From positions 63,963,604 through 64,027,603 of the forward strand of contig JBCFYV010000935.1 of NCBI GenBank assembly GCA_039000515.1: a DNA stretch of 64,000 nt, in the 5' to 3' direction. The notes beneath the pieces were generated by a model, which searched no databases, was not told where the DNA came from, and worked only from the letters and a program-made list of their open reading frames with translations. This DNA is from Timema cristinae (lineage: Eukaryota > Arthropoda > Insecta > Phasmatodea > Timematidae). The translations under genes and the position numbers were made by a program. Positions 45,190 through 55,690 of this stretch are shown here, piece by piece (position 1 is the first letter of the stretch; every line of letters begins with the position of its first letter).

Positions 45190-46560
45190 GGAAATTTCTC
45201 GCTCAGAAAAAAGCTCAGAATCACTCACTTGTGGAGAGGGGGTAGCGTGTCTTATCTCCCCACGTTCATACTTTGGGTTCGACTCCTGTTAGGGAAATAG
45301 GATCGGTTCCCTCTCTCGAAGATTTAATTGTTCAGTTCGTTCTTTACTTGCCAGCCTCAAAGCTTACAATGGAACAAATTAAAATCCATCCCGACCCACA
45401 TTAGAACCAAAGACTCGTCAAGGATTGGAGTTAGATGTCACGACGCTCTCGACCAAGACCAGAGTCCATTCTCTCTATTAATAATACCAACATAACGGGA
45501 CGTAATCACATCGGAACTTTTTGGTTATTGGAGGATTTTGGTAAGAAAAAAGACCTTTCTGAAACGTGTTCCTACGAAAATCAGTGTAGGTACAAATGTT
45601 TACGTCATGTTTGACCAAGAGCCTATATCTGATGACCGATTAACCAGAAAACGGACCGAAGTGCTGGTTTTCTGCATTATTCACTTCACAACAGCGAATT
45701 TGAAAGTTTTAATATTTAAAAATGTCTTTTAATCTAGTTATATTTTTTAAGTATGGTAAAATGGTTTCAGAGTTTCAATTCCACTGTTTTTTAACAGAAT
45801 ATTTCAAGTTGCAATACCACTTAGCTACGCCCGGTTCTAGCTGTATTACCTACCTAAGTCAGGTGCTATCCGTGGGGTGAAACAGGTTCTTATATGACTA
45901 CTGGTTTGAGCTTTATCTACCTGTTGTTTATGAAGACGCGCTCTTTATGAACCGTTTGACGGTACTTGTTATGTTGCAACACCTAATGTTAGGTTAATAA
46001 GTCTGAAGGCAGGACAATATGGTTATGTTCTTAGAATAGCCATTAGGGGGAAATGATGTGCACTTTTAATTATAGATATCTTTAAAAAGGTTTCCCGCAT
46101 GGCGGCTCAAAGTTTTTTTTTCCCCTCGGTCCCGCGCAGTTATAATTACAAACACTTGTTTGAAAAAAAAAGCAGCAGGTCATGACTAGAAGCTTTTTGT
46201 GTCGCGCAAAGTTTGCTGTGTTGATGCGACGACAAACGGAAAGGTATTTATCTTTTGATTCACAAATTGACGTCATCATTCCGTCGCACATGTTTGTTGA
46301 AGGTCAACAGAGAAAAGAGATTCTAGACTGGTTTACGACGCTTCGGTACGCACAGATTGTCACTGTAAACTTGTTTTTTTCAAAGGTGTAATTTTAACTT
46401 TAACTTACATATATTATGAGTTATTGCCAAGATAAATATACGTTAACTTTAAATCGTATGCTTTTAACCGTCGTATTAGCTACGATGTTCAAACCAACAC
46501 TAGACTCATAATTAATTTTAAACAAGCAGAGTAGGAAGTAACGTTTTTTTCACACATTAA
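45190..46560. other. Presumed SIK intron, no exon found
   Basis: Decayed tRNA-like phrases occur at about 45245-45300 (GTAGCGTGTCTTATC then GGGTTCGACTCCTG). A CATGGCGGC motif lies near 46098, and a perfect CRE TGACGTCA at 46268-46275. No kinase-domain exon is present. Confidence 0.4.
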
Positions 46561-46564
46561 AATT

Positions 46565-46690
46565 ACATAAACGATTTTAATATATTAATACGACAAGCCA
46601 TGCTATCTGCAACTTTCACTTTTGATATATACTATCAATACCTCTGAAATAACACTAATAATACTATAAATTATCATTTTGTAAGCAACA
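46565..46690 (-). mobile_element. MITE copy, minus orientation
   Basis: AATATATTAATACGACAAGC, CATGCTATCTGCAACTTTCA and CTTTTGATATATACTATCAA are the reverse complement of the interior of the 7709/20330 MITE. Confidence 0.6.
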
Positions 46691-46699
46691 AATAAGTTA

Positions 46700-46905
46700 C
46701 GAAGCAAATATATGAAGGTAGAGTGTGTGGATCAAAAGGAAGGGGTAGGCCACGTAAGACTGGCTAAATGTTTAGATGAATGTGGGAAAAAGAGAAACAT
46801 TAAGAGTTTTAATAATAAAAGGGCATGTATGACTCGTGTATGGATGTTGTTGAAAGAAGGAAGTATGCAAGGATAGGGAAGTGTGGAGGAAGTTATAAGG
46901 ATGGA
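46700..46905 (+). pseudogene. LINE ORF2 C-terminal remnant
   Basis: In one frame GSKGRGRPRKTG, the GRPRK hallmark of non-LTR ORF2 C-termini, is followed by frame breaks and then MYDSCMDVVERRKYARIGKC. It is degenerate, with no upstream reverse transcriptase nearby. Confidence 0.5.
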
Positions 46906-46974
46906 TTAAGTACGGAGTTGTTTTTTTTGAGTATATGCACAGTTTGTTGCCTACCCCGTGGAACAGCGTATGTT

Positions 46975-47045
46975 GTAGTGTGTGTGTGTATGTGTGTATG
47001 TATGTATGTGTGTATGTGTGTATGTAATCCTCTTTATATATATAT
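46975..47045. repeat. (TG/TATG)n microsatellite
   Basis: GTGTGTGTGTATGTGTGTAT-type alternation for about 50 bp, followed by a TATATATATA run. It gives spurious ORFs on both strands. Confidence 0.85.
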
Positions 47046-47227
47046 ATTTGGAGCACCTTTTATAAAATACAACAAATTCTTTTTGCGGCCAAAATGGATA
47101 CAATTATAGTATTTATTAACGTATTTATAGTATTTCAATTTATTGATGTACATGTATTTAAAGTACACTTTCTGTACATACTGATTATACTAGCACACGA
47201 TTTATAAACTAGTATACTGAGGTTGTT

Positions 47228-47378
47228 TTCCCCTATAGGTCTTTCCACTCTCCCTCTTCACTCAAATGCATGCTCACTTCCTCTAAATTCCACCTTTCTC
47301 ATCCCTACCGCATTATCGTAATTAGTAAAGATGCGCATTAACTGAACAAGTAGTAAAACGCTGTGACAAAAAAAAGGG
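47228..47378 (+). mobile_element. SINE family A, 3' half
   Basis: CTTTCCACTCTCCCTCTTCA, the TAAATTCCACCTTTCTCATC block and the tail AACTGAACAAGTAGTAAAAC with an A run. The head is missing. Confidence 0.72.
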
Positions 47379-47420
47379 GAGGGGGTAGAGTAGAATTTAG
47401 ATAGAACTTGATATTTAGAT

Positions 47421-47684
47421 GGTGACCTGGTGGTCTAGGGGTAAGGTGTCGGACTTCTGTGCTGGCGGCCGGGTTCAATCCTCGGTCCCGCCACAGATTT
47501 ATCTGATTGCCAAACCCTTACTTCACCTCTGACAATACATCTTGTGAATGTGGGGAATTCCAGGCCTCCACCGTGGTTCGGATTCCACGTTAAACTGTAG
47601 GTCCTTCATTTCATCTCACAATCACCCTACCATTACACATTAGCGTAAGTGCTTATAACCCGAACGGGTAGTAAGACGCGGTGC

Positions 47685-47715
<31 letters not shown>
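47421..47715 (+). mobile_element. SINE family B, complete, with 11 bp target-site duplication
   Basis: Full head GGTGACCTGGTGGTCTAGGG, B box GGGTTCAATCCTC, body, tail and (TAA)n. The 11 bp ATATTTAGATG occurs immediately before it (47411-47421, overlapping the first G) and again at 47714-47724. An exact duplication of this length marks LINE-mediated insertion and a fairly young copy. Confidence 0.93.
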
Positions 47716-47716
<1 letters not shown>

Positions 47717-48036
47717 TTTAGATGTGTCCACCGCGTGGACGATGTCGGAGTAAAGTTTTGTCAGTTTTAACAGAAACATGTTCCCTGCCTGTCCTCTTAG
47801 CATGATTATACAGTAAATACGATGCTAAGCTCTTTGTCAGGTCCGCCAGCCGGTAACTAGATTGTCAGCTCAAGATAACCTGGTCTTCAAACCACCGGAG
47901 TTCGATGAACCCAGAGCCCCGGTGCCAGTGGCGTACACAGAAACCTACTCTGGGGGGACAAGGAGACACAATTATTCTATCAGTGCTATTATATCTGGGT
48001 TCCCCTCCCCCCCCTTCCAATTTGAAATTTTAATAG

Positions 48037-48291
48037 GATTTTTTTAGCACCGGGCTTACTACCCGTTCGGGCTAAACGCCTCTTTACTAATTACGCTAAT
48101 TTACTAAAGATTGGAAAGTTTAATTTAAAGAAAGTGCACATTTGTGTGGAGGGAGAGTGGAAAACCATTTAGGTAAAAAAAAAACTCAGTGCACCATCCG
48201 ACCTGGATCGAACCCCAATCTCCCCGTCTTCGGCAGTCTAGTTCTACACGAGAGTAGCGCGTTAGATCACGCGGCCACCGAAGTGGGTAGT
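48037..48291 (-). mobile_element. SINE family A, full length
   Basis: A reversed tail (GGCTTACTACCCGTTCGGGC), body (AAGTGCACATTTGTGTGGAG), B box (GGATCGAACCCCAATC) and head (TCACGCGGCCACCGAAGTGG). All parts are in order. Confidence 0.88.
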
Positions 48292-48516
48292 AAGATTTAT
48301 TAAAAATCTGTATAACGATCTACTTTTTGAATATGTATATCTGATCACAGTGCTGGCCATTTAGAACGGTCTACCCATTCGACTAACTTCCCATCTCTCA
48401 CGCTCGATTAACCGGGATATTGGATACAAGATTACGCTCGAACTAGAAAATATATCGAGGTGTGTTTATCTGCAACCAAAATTAGACAAAATCAATTTTG
48501 GGACCAGCTTAGCATA

Positions 48517-48830
48517 TTATTATTATTATTATTAACTATTATTATATTATTAGCACCGCGTCTTACTACCGTTCGGGTTATACGCACTTACGCTAATGTG
48601 TAATGGTAGGGTGATTGTGAGATGAAATGAAGGACCTACAGTTTAACGTGGAATCCGAACCATGGTGAAGGCCTGGCATTCCCACATTCACAAGTTGTGA
48701 TTAATGCACGTCTTGTCAGAGGTGAAGGAAGGGTTTGGTAATCAAATAAATCTGTGCCGGGACCGAGGATTGAACCCCAGATACACAGCACAGAGGTCCG
48801 ACACCTTACCCCCTAGACCGCCAGGTCACC
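48517..48830 (-). mobile_element. SINE family B, full length
   Basis: A TTA run, then ACCGCGTCTTACTACCGTTC, the complete reversed body and the head CTAGACCGCCAGGTCACC ending at 48830. A few single-base changes only. Confidence 0.92.
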
Positions 48831-49064
48831 TGTCCTGAAATTTGACAGTTTTTTTATCTCCACCAAAATGTGTTTTTTATCGAGTTCCATTATATTACGG
48901 TTCAAGATTTTCATTTTCTTAAGGTACTCAATTATAAACCGACTAATTATATCAGCACACGCCTTATAAACTAATTTATATCCAGAACCGACACAAAATC
49001 CAGCCCCCCAGCCTGTTAATTCATCACTGTTAAAAGAGATATCCACATTTTACCAATGATATAT

Positions 49065-49155
49065 ATATTTTTTGGCCATGCCATGAATCGAACAAAGGAC
49101 CTTTACATCAGTATACAAACACACTACCGACTGAGCCAAGGTGTCGGACATAATT
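49065..49155 (-). mobile_element. tRNA-like SINE head (family D), reverse
   Basis: GGCCATGCCATGAATCGAAC (B box) and CACTACCGACTGAGCCAAGG (A box) are the reverse complement of the order at 27735. A short sequence resembling the arm of the 8027 element follows (AATTCAACAAATTGTTGATA). Confidence 0.6.
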
Positions 49156-50090
49156 CAACAAATTGTTGATATCACATTGTGAAGAAAATTGTTTCTACTC
49201 GAGAAATGGTTGGTTAATTTTGGTCAAAAACCACTTCCCTTATCTTTAGTCCCTTACTCCCACCTAAAGTTACTAGAAGCTAGTCTCGATATTTTACAGA
49301 TGATGATTCAACCCGCCCCCCCCCCCCCCCCATTCCCTCATCAAACAATTATCGAGTCGCAAAGAGGCTGCAGAAGTTTATCGGTAACAAAACCGGCGGG
49401 GGAGGGGTGGCAGGACATGGCCCATCATGCCCTGTGACGTCATAATCTCTGCACTTCCGCTGGAAGAGGGATCGTTTCTCTCTTGTTTCGCAGGCTACAG
49501 TTTTATATATATAACCGAATGTGATACAGAGCACGTCACTGTAGTAAACAGGGGCGATCTTTATAAAATAAGAAATGTGTGGACAAACAAAGTTTTGTAC
49601 TGACTGCGTCTTCTTTAATACCTGGCCGTAAGTTGCTCCATTTACATTATTCAGAAGAAAATTGAAAGTAATTAAAAATAACTGTTTTAAACCTTTGTGA
49701 AGCTTCGAAATTTCGAATTTGAATACTGAATCTTTTTAGGATTCATATTTGATTCGGAACTTCAAATCTTAATATTTGAAAAAAAAAAATTGTATCGGAT
49801 TTGATGAAATTTCTTTTGAAATTTGAATCCAAAAGTAAAAATGTTGAATAGTTTCAACTATTTTATTTAACCATATAAACTTGCAAATTTCGTAATATTT
49901 AAAAATTAGTAGTTATTTATTTATCTAAACTGACACTATCTAATAAAATAAGATAGTTGCGGATACATATCCTTTACATTTCTACCTTCCTCTTCCCTAC
50001 CCTTAAAGTGTAACTATGAGGATAATCCAGACGTTAGTAAGACGAAATGCGCGTTCAGTAAAAAAATATATAATCGATAGCAACGAAATT
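49156..50090. other. Presumed SIK intron with a promoter-like patch
   Basis: A C run is at 49315-49331. 49370-49500 is GC-richer and holds a perfect CRE (49435-49442). About 60 bp further there is TTTTATATATATAACC (49500-49515), which could act as a TATA box for the plus strand. No exon follows that I can recognise, so an alternative SIK promoter is only a possibility. Confidence 0.35.
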
Positions 50091-50091
50091 A

Positions 50092-50322
50092 TGCTGCATG
50101 GTCTAACACGCTACTCTCGCAGTAGACTAGGTTGCCTATGATGGGGAGATTGAGGTTCGAATCTAGGTTGGGTGTACTGAGGGTGGTTTTCCACTCTCCC
50201 CCCACGCAAATGTGGGTACACTTCCTATAAATATAGCCTCCCATATCCCTATTAACACTAACGTAATTAGTAAATAAGCATAAACCGAACGCGTAGTAGA
50301 ACGCGGTACTAAAAAAAAAATG
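50092..50322 (+). mobile_element. SINE family A
   Basis: The head TGCTGCATGGTCTAACACGC, B box GGTTCGAATCTAG, body CCACGCAAATGTGGGTACAC and tail CCGAACGCGTAGTAGAACGC with an A run. Apart from the first few bases it is complete. Confidence 0.87.
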
Positions 50323-50702
50323 AAGAAATAATATAATCCATTGTAGCGGTCATAGCTCAAACCTGGGACCCCTGTCGCCCAGCTCCACCTGCGGGGCAGA
50401 CGGTTCGGTTCGTCCGACGTCTTCAGAAGATAACGGTTCAACCTTCATCCGCGGAGAGAGAGATATCTTGTTCTCGGCCGTCACAGCCTTGCTGACGTCA
50501 CTACAAAATCTTTCTCCCGATTGTCTTTTAAGGTCAAGGACTCCCTCAAGAGAATCTCTCACCAATCTTTAATCGCCTCAAGTGTTTTCACTTTCATCAA
50601 GTACTATGTACGTATCCACGTGTGGTAGACTCGTCATATGTGGGGAGGGGGGGGAGAGGGTAGAAGGCGACTTTCTAAACATACAGTATCCAACTGGGTG
50701 AT

Positions 50703-52096
50703 TGAGCACTGCTTCCCTGTAGTACGATATCCCTCCAAAGGTAGGTTGAGCACTGCTTCCCTGTAGTACGATATCCCTCCAAAGGTAGGTTGAGCACTGC
50801 TTCCCTGTAGTACGATATCCCTCCAAAGGTAGATTGAGCACTGCTTCCCTGTAGTAAGATATCCCTCCAAAGGTAGGTTGAGCACTGCTTCCCTGTAGTA
50901 AGATATCCCTCCAAAGGTAGGTTGAGCACTGCTTCCCTGTAGTACGATATCCCTCCAAAGGTAGGTTGAGCACTGCTTCCCTGTAGTAAGATATCCCTCC
51001 AAAGGTAGGTTGAGCACTGCTTCCCTGTAGTAAGATATCCCTCCAAAGGTAGGTTGAGCACTGCTTCCCTGTAGTACGATATCCCTCCAAAGGTAGGTTG
51101 AGCACTGCTTCCCTGTAGTACGATATCCCTCCAAAGGTAGGTTGAGCACTGCTTCCCTGTAGTACGATATCCCTCCAAAGGTAGGTTGAGCACTGCTTCC
51201 CTGTAGTAAGATATCCCTCCAAAGGTAGGTTGAGCACTGCTTCCCTGTAGTACGATATCCCTCCAAAGGTAGATTGAGCACTGCTTCCCTGTAGTACGAT
51301 ATCCCTCCAAAGGTAGGTTGAGCACTGCTTCCCTGTAGTACGATATCCCTCCAAAGGTGGATTGAGCACTGCTTCCCTGTAGTACGATATCCCTCCAAAG
51401 GTAGGTTGAGCACTGCTTCCCCGTAGTACGATATCCCTCCAAAGGTGGATTGAGCACTGCTTCCCTGTAGTACGATATCCCTCCAAAGGTAGGTTGAGCA
51501 CTGCTTCCTTGTAGTACGATATCCCTCCAAAGGTGGATTGAGCACTGCTTCCCTGTAGTACGATATCCCTCCAAAGGTAGGTTGAGCACTGCTTCCCTGT
51601 AGTACGATATACCTCCAAAGGTAGGTTGAGCACTGCTTCCTTGTAGTACGATATCCCTCCAAAGGTAGATTGAGCACTGCTTCCCCGTAGTACGATATCC
51701 CTCCAAAGGTAGGTTGAGCACTGCTTCCCTGTAGTAAGATATCCCTCCAAAGGTAGGTTGAGCACTGCTTCCCCGTAGTACGATATCCCTCCAAAGGTAG
51801 GTTGAGCACTGCTTCCCTGTAGTACGATATCCCTCCAAAGGTAGGTTGAGCACTGCTTCCCTGTAGTAAGATATCCCTCCAAAGGTAGGTTGAGCACTGC
51901 TTCCCCGTAGTACGATATCCCTCCAAAGGTAGGTTGAGCACTGCTTCCCCGTAGTACGATATCCCTCCAAAGGTAGGTTGAGCACTGCTTCCCCGTAGTA
52001 CGATATCCCTCCAAAGGTAGGTTGAGCACTGCTTCCCCGTAGTACGATATCCCTCCAAAGGTAGGTTGAGCACTGCTTCCCTGTAGTAAGATATAC
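50703..52096. repeat. Minisatellite, 44 bp unit, about 32 copies
   Basis: The unit is GTTGAGCACTGCTTCCCTGT followed by AGTACGATATCCCTCCAAAGGTAG in shorter words: AGTACGATATCC and CTCCAAAGGTAG. Copies vary at a few sites (CTG/CCG/TTG before TAG, TAC/TAA, GTAGG/GTAGA/GTGGA). 44 is 3n-1 and no unit contains a stop on the minus strand, so all three minus frames stay open and give ORFs of 483-511 codons. The strict period, site-specific variation and lack of codon-position bias argue against a gene. Confidence 0.95.
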
Positions 52097-52147
52097 CGCA
52101 CAAGATTGGACACTTCTACTTTGCATTAATATATTGTTTTCATAAAC

Positions 52148-52245
52148 TGTTTTTGCTACCCTCCATGCAAATCCGGATGCATTTATTCATCTCTGCCACA
52201 TTAGAGTAATTAATTTGAGTGTAGTCCGAACGGTGAATAAAAGGA
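52148..52245 (+). mobile_element. SINE family A, 3' fragment
   Basis: CTACCCTCCATGCAAATCCG, the TAGAGTAATTAATTTGAG block and AGTCCGAACGGTGAATAAAA. It begins 50 bp after the 44 bp array. Confidence 0.6.
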
Positions 52246-52366
52246 GGGGAGATGGAGGGGAGTATTCACAACAGTTCTTGAAGATTTGTCAATGGCGTCT
52301 GAAAATGTAGGCCTACTTTATAAATTAAGATAAAAAATTATGTTAAAATCTCACGAAATTCTTGAA

Positions 52367-52386
52367 AGATATTCAACAACTGTTGA
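52367..52386. repeat. Single arm of the 8027 inverted-repeat element
   Basis: AGATATTCAACAACTGTTGA is identical to part of the 25 bp arm at 8129-8153. It is followed by CACCATATGAAGAAAATTAT, similar to the right end of the mariner-type MITE. Confidence 0.55.
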
Positions 52387-52688
52387 CGTCTCACCATATG
52401 AAGAAAATTATAATATATGTTTCTAATGGTAAATAATTTTTTAACGAGAAAAAATTATTTTTTAATAAAAAAAAATCAATAATATATGAACTGTTTCGAT
52501 GTTCCTTCTACCCCACATAATAATATAATGATGTTAATTTGAAATTAGAGATGAAAATGTTCATAAAAATTTCCCAGAAAATGTCCCGGTAAAATTTTCA
52601 GATCATTAAATTGTATTCATAAATGCCTTGGCTATATTATTTAAGGTAGGCCTATTACTGCGCTATATTTGATACGAGAAAATAATCC

Positions 52689-52930
52689 GCTTCAGTGGCC
52701 GAATGGTCTAAGGCGTCACTCTCGTGTTGGACTGGCCTACTGATAATGGGGAGATCGGGGTTCGAATCTCGGTTGGATGTACTGATGGTGATTTTACCTA
52801 TATAATTTCCTATTCTCCTTTCAAGCATATGCTGGTACATTACCTGTAAAATGCTACTTTCACATCCCTACCCCATTAGAGTAATATGTGTGTTACCTGA
52901 ACAGGTAGTAAGACGCGGTATAAAAAAAAA
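52689..52930 (+). mobile_element. SINE family A, full length
   Basis: The head GCTTCAGTGGCCGAATGGTC, anticodon-side block CGTGTTGGACTGGCCTACTG, B box GGTTCGAATCTC, body and tail ACCTGAACAGGTAGTAAGAC ending in A9. The head is closest to a tRNA-Leu/Ser pattern. Confidence 0.9.
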
Positions 52931-53244
52931 TACAGTAATATGTGAAATGAAATCCTGAATCGCTGTTTTTGCTTAATGGATGTCTTGATTGCATTCATAC
53001 TGTTTAAATAGCCGGAAAAAATTTCCGAAAATAAAGGGAGGAAATTTTTTTTCAAACACTAAAATCACCCCATAGCATATAGGCCTATCATAACTTATTT
53101 GCCAAACAATGGCTGAAATCCGACAGTTAAATAAGTCTCTTAAACTTCTTCCTTTATTAATCCATTAAGTCATGTTATCTATAGCTGACAATTTTAACAA
53201 ATAATGTAATTGTCGATAAAACAAATTTTATTTCAATTTTTTAA

Positions 53245-53450
53245 ACGTTTCTCCTTAACGAAATTCCAACATACACACAAAACAATCCCAGCTATCGGAA
53301 GTGACAGCTGCAATGCACAGCACATGGCTTGGTATCTTAGCACCTCCATACACTTTTATAACTGTCAGAAAGGTTTCTTCCGATAGCGGTCTAAATATAC
53401 GCTCATAACCGGACAACATTGGCTCATTATATTCATTCATGTGTGTCAAC
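53245..53450. mobile_element. Small inverted-repeat element
   Basis: CCAGCTATCGGAAGTGACAG near the left and TTTCTTCCGATAGCGGTC near the right are partly inverted. The interior TGACAGCTGCAATGCACAGC is shared with the 20579 element. No ORF. Confidence 0.45.
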
Positions 53451-53469
53451 CTTGCCCTGGTCACACATG

Positions 53470-54086
53470 CTCATGGGATAGCGAGTATGAGGGGGATAGC
53501 GAGTATGAAGGTGATAGCGAGTGTGAGGGTGATAGCGAGTTGAGGGTATAGTGAGTATGAAGGTGATAGTGAGTATGAAGGTGATAGCGAGTATGAAGGT
53601 GATAGCGAGTATGAAGGTGATAGCGAGTATGAGGTGATAGTGAGTATGAAGGTGATAGCGAGTTGAGGGTGATAGGAGTATGAGGGTGATAGCGAGTATG
53701 AGGGTGATAGGAGTTGAGGGTGATAGAGATATGAGTGGGTGATAGCGAGTGTGAGGGTGATAGCGAGTGTGAGGATGATAGAGAGTGTGAGGGTGATAGC
53801 GAGTGTGAGGGTGATAGAGAGTATGAGGGTGATAGCGAGTATGAGGATGACAGTGAGTATGAGGGTGACAGTGAGTATGAGGATGATAGTGAGTATGAGG
53901 ATGATAGTGAGTATGAGGACTTGGAATCAGTGTAAACACTAACCTAAGCCTATTTAACCAAATCTTGGTGACCTTTGGGGTGATTCCCCTGTCGGGAAAA
54001 ATACCCATGGTGCCAGCCGGTAGTCGAACCCGGGAACACAAGACTCGTAGCCAGTACACTGACTACTACACCACAGGGCCGGTTAT
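53470..54086 (-). mobile_element. SINE family C with 18 bp minisatellite tail, copy 1
   Basis: On the minus strand the head GGCCCTGTGGTGTAGTAGTC has an A box and CCCGGGTTCGACTACC a B box. They are followed by GGCACCATGGGTATTTTTCC and a GGGGAATCACCCC block. The element then runs into about 25 copies of an 18 bp unit (plus strand GGTGATAGCGAGTATGAG) at 53470-53926. Copy 2 at 56941-57487 has the same order, so the minisatellite belongs to the element's 3' end. Confidence 0.8.
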
Positions 54087-54089
54087 ATA

Positions 54090-54810
54090 TGTCGGTGTAA
54101 CTAAGAGTCTTAAGTTTGATTCCGTACGAGGAACCGGGAAATTGAGTTTTGTTCTGATTTAATCAACGCTAGATCTGGTGGGCTTTTTTAATATATATAT
54201 ATTAGAAGTAAATTCGGAAAAGTCGCTGATGAGCCTTTGGAGACAACACGTGTGATAAATGCATGCTCTACAGAGTGATCGTGTTTGTTGCATCCTACGA
54301 CTGTAAACAAAAGGTCGAGAGTTCACTCCCAGGCGAAACCGGGGAAGGCCATATTTCCTATAAATAATTCCTTAAGTTATTTTACTCGGTCCATCATATT
54401 GAACCAAATCCAAATTCTAAACTGGAAGGTTCTCCCCCCTCCCACCCCACTTCCTTATTCTACAAATAGTTGTGTGCGTCAGTGCACTTTTTGAGGTGGT
54501 ATGGGGAAAAGTGGGCTATCTCTCGACAATATTACGGTGTATTTCTGCCCCTTGGCAAGTCTAGTTAAGATGGTCCTTCTACAAGTCTCACTAGATCTTG
54601 GGCCGGTTTCTTTGTGTTTTCCGTATCTCCCTCCAACCCTGATTGAATCCAATATCTGGTATCTTTTTCCTTTTTGGTAAAATGGTATCATAATTTATTT
54701 TTATTTTTATATATATATATATATATTTATATATATTTATATATATATATACATTTTTTTGTCATCATATCTTAGTACCCCACGACACAGTGATAGTTAT
54801 TGTTTATTTA
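54090..54810. other. Presumed SIK intron, tRNA-like scrap and AT microsatellite
   Basis: A tRNA-like phrase lies at 54265-54335 (GATCGTGTTTGTTGCATCCT then GAGAGTTCACTCCCAG). A long imperfect (TA)n run is at 54700-54765. No exon found. Confidence 0.45.
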
Positions 54811-54814
54811 TTTT

Positions 54815-55156
54815 TTAGCACCGCGTCTTACTACCCGTTCGGGTGATACGCTTATGTACTCATTACGCTAATAGTTTTAGGGACTAGGAGTATTATGCGA
54901 CCACATACAATTATTATTTGCGCTCTTGTATAATTTCACGAGCAAATATAATCATTTCTTGAGAAACAAACATTGAAATAAAATCTATATTTTTTTTAGT
55001 GTTATATTTACGGGAAGTGTACATATATTTGCGTGGAGGAAGAGTGGAAAAACCAACCCTGAGTACATCTGACCGATATTCGAACCTCGATCTCCTCAAA
55101 CATCGGTAGTCTAGCCTACTACGCGCTAGTTAGACCACGCAGCCACCGAAGCGGAT
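54815..55156 (-). mobile_element. SINE family A split by an insertion of about 120 bp
   Basis: The tail side is 54815-54890 (ACCGCGTCTTACTACCCGTT). The body and head resume at about 55012 (GGGAAGTGTACATATATTTG, CCACGCAGCCACCGAAGCGG). The 120 bp between them is AT-rich and unrelated to the SINE; its origin is unknown. Confidence 0.75.
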
Positions 55157-55317
55157 GATTGTTGAGTTAAAATCTCGTCTTTGAGTGTAGGGCGTGATGT
55201 TTTTAGGCGCGTGTTTGATTCCTTCTAGCATTAGCGCTGTTTCGTGGGGTTCACACGGGGATAGTTGAGCGCTAGTGGCGAGTCGGTCCCCTGACCTTGT
55301 ACCGTAGATTAGAACTA

Positions 55318-55477
55318 GTGAAACACTCGCTAGCGAGCACTACTGGTCGCTGATTAACACTCGCTAGCGAGCACTACTGGCTGCTAATGAAATACTCGCT
55401 AGCGAGCACTACTGGCTGCTAATGAAATACTCGCTAGCGAGCACTACTGGCTGCTAATGAAATACTCGCTAGCGAGG
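55318..55477. repeat. Short minisatellite, 35 bp unit with a 12 bp palindrome
   Basis: About five units, each with CTCGCTAGCGAG, a perfect 12 bp palindrome, and CACTACTGGCTGCTAATGAA. The first two units are slightly diverged. Confidence 0.9.
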
Positions 55478-55517
55478 TAGGCCTAAAACTCTAATAGCCA
55501 CTAGTAAACTAGCATCG

Positions 55518-55690
55518 TGTGACCTAGGCCTTACTACCCGTTCTGGTATAATGATGCATATGTAAGTTTCTTAGCAAATGTACTAAGGATGATAAAGGTT
55601 CAATTTAGATTAAATGTACCCTAATTTGCTTGGACAAAGCCTGGAAAACCATTAAAGTGGGAAAACCACCCCATTACACCCGCAACATAA
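55518..55690 (-). mobile_element. SINE family A, 3' part
   Basis: A reversed tail (GGCCTTACTACCCGTTCTGG) and body (CAATTTAGATTAAATGTACC, AAACCACCCCATTACACCCG). The head is missing. Confidence 0.65.

Noticed and set aside
47862..48047. 61-codon ORF starting MSAQDNLVFKPPEFDE
   Set aside because: Its 3' half reads through a GTGGCGTACACAGAAA...GGGGGGACAAGG phrase typical of transposon ends. No splice sites or homologue recognised.
50578..52126. Three minus-strand ORFs of 483-511 codons
   Set aside because: They are all read from the same 44 bp tandem array in three frames. There is no independent domain, and the C-terminal part ends at the array border.
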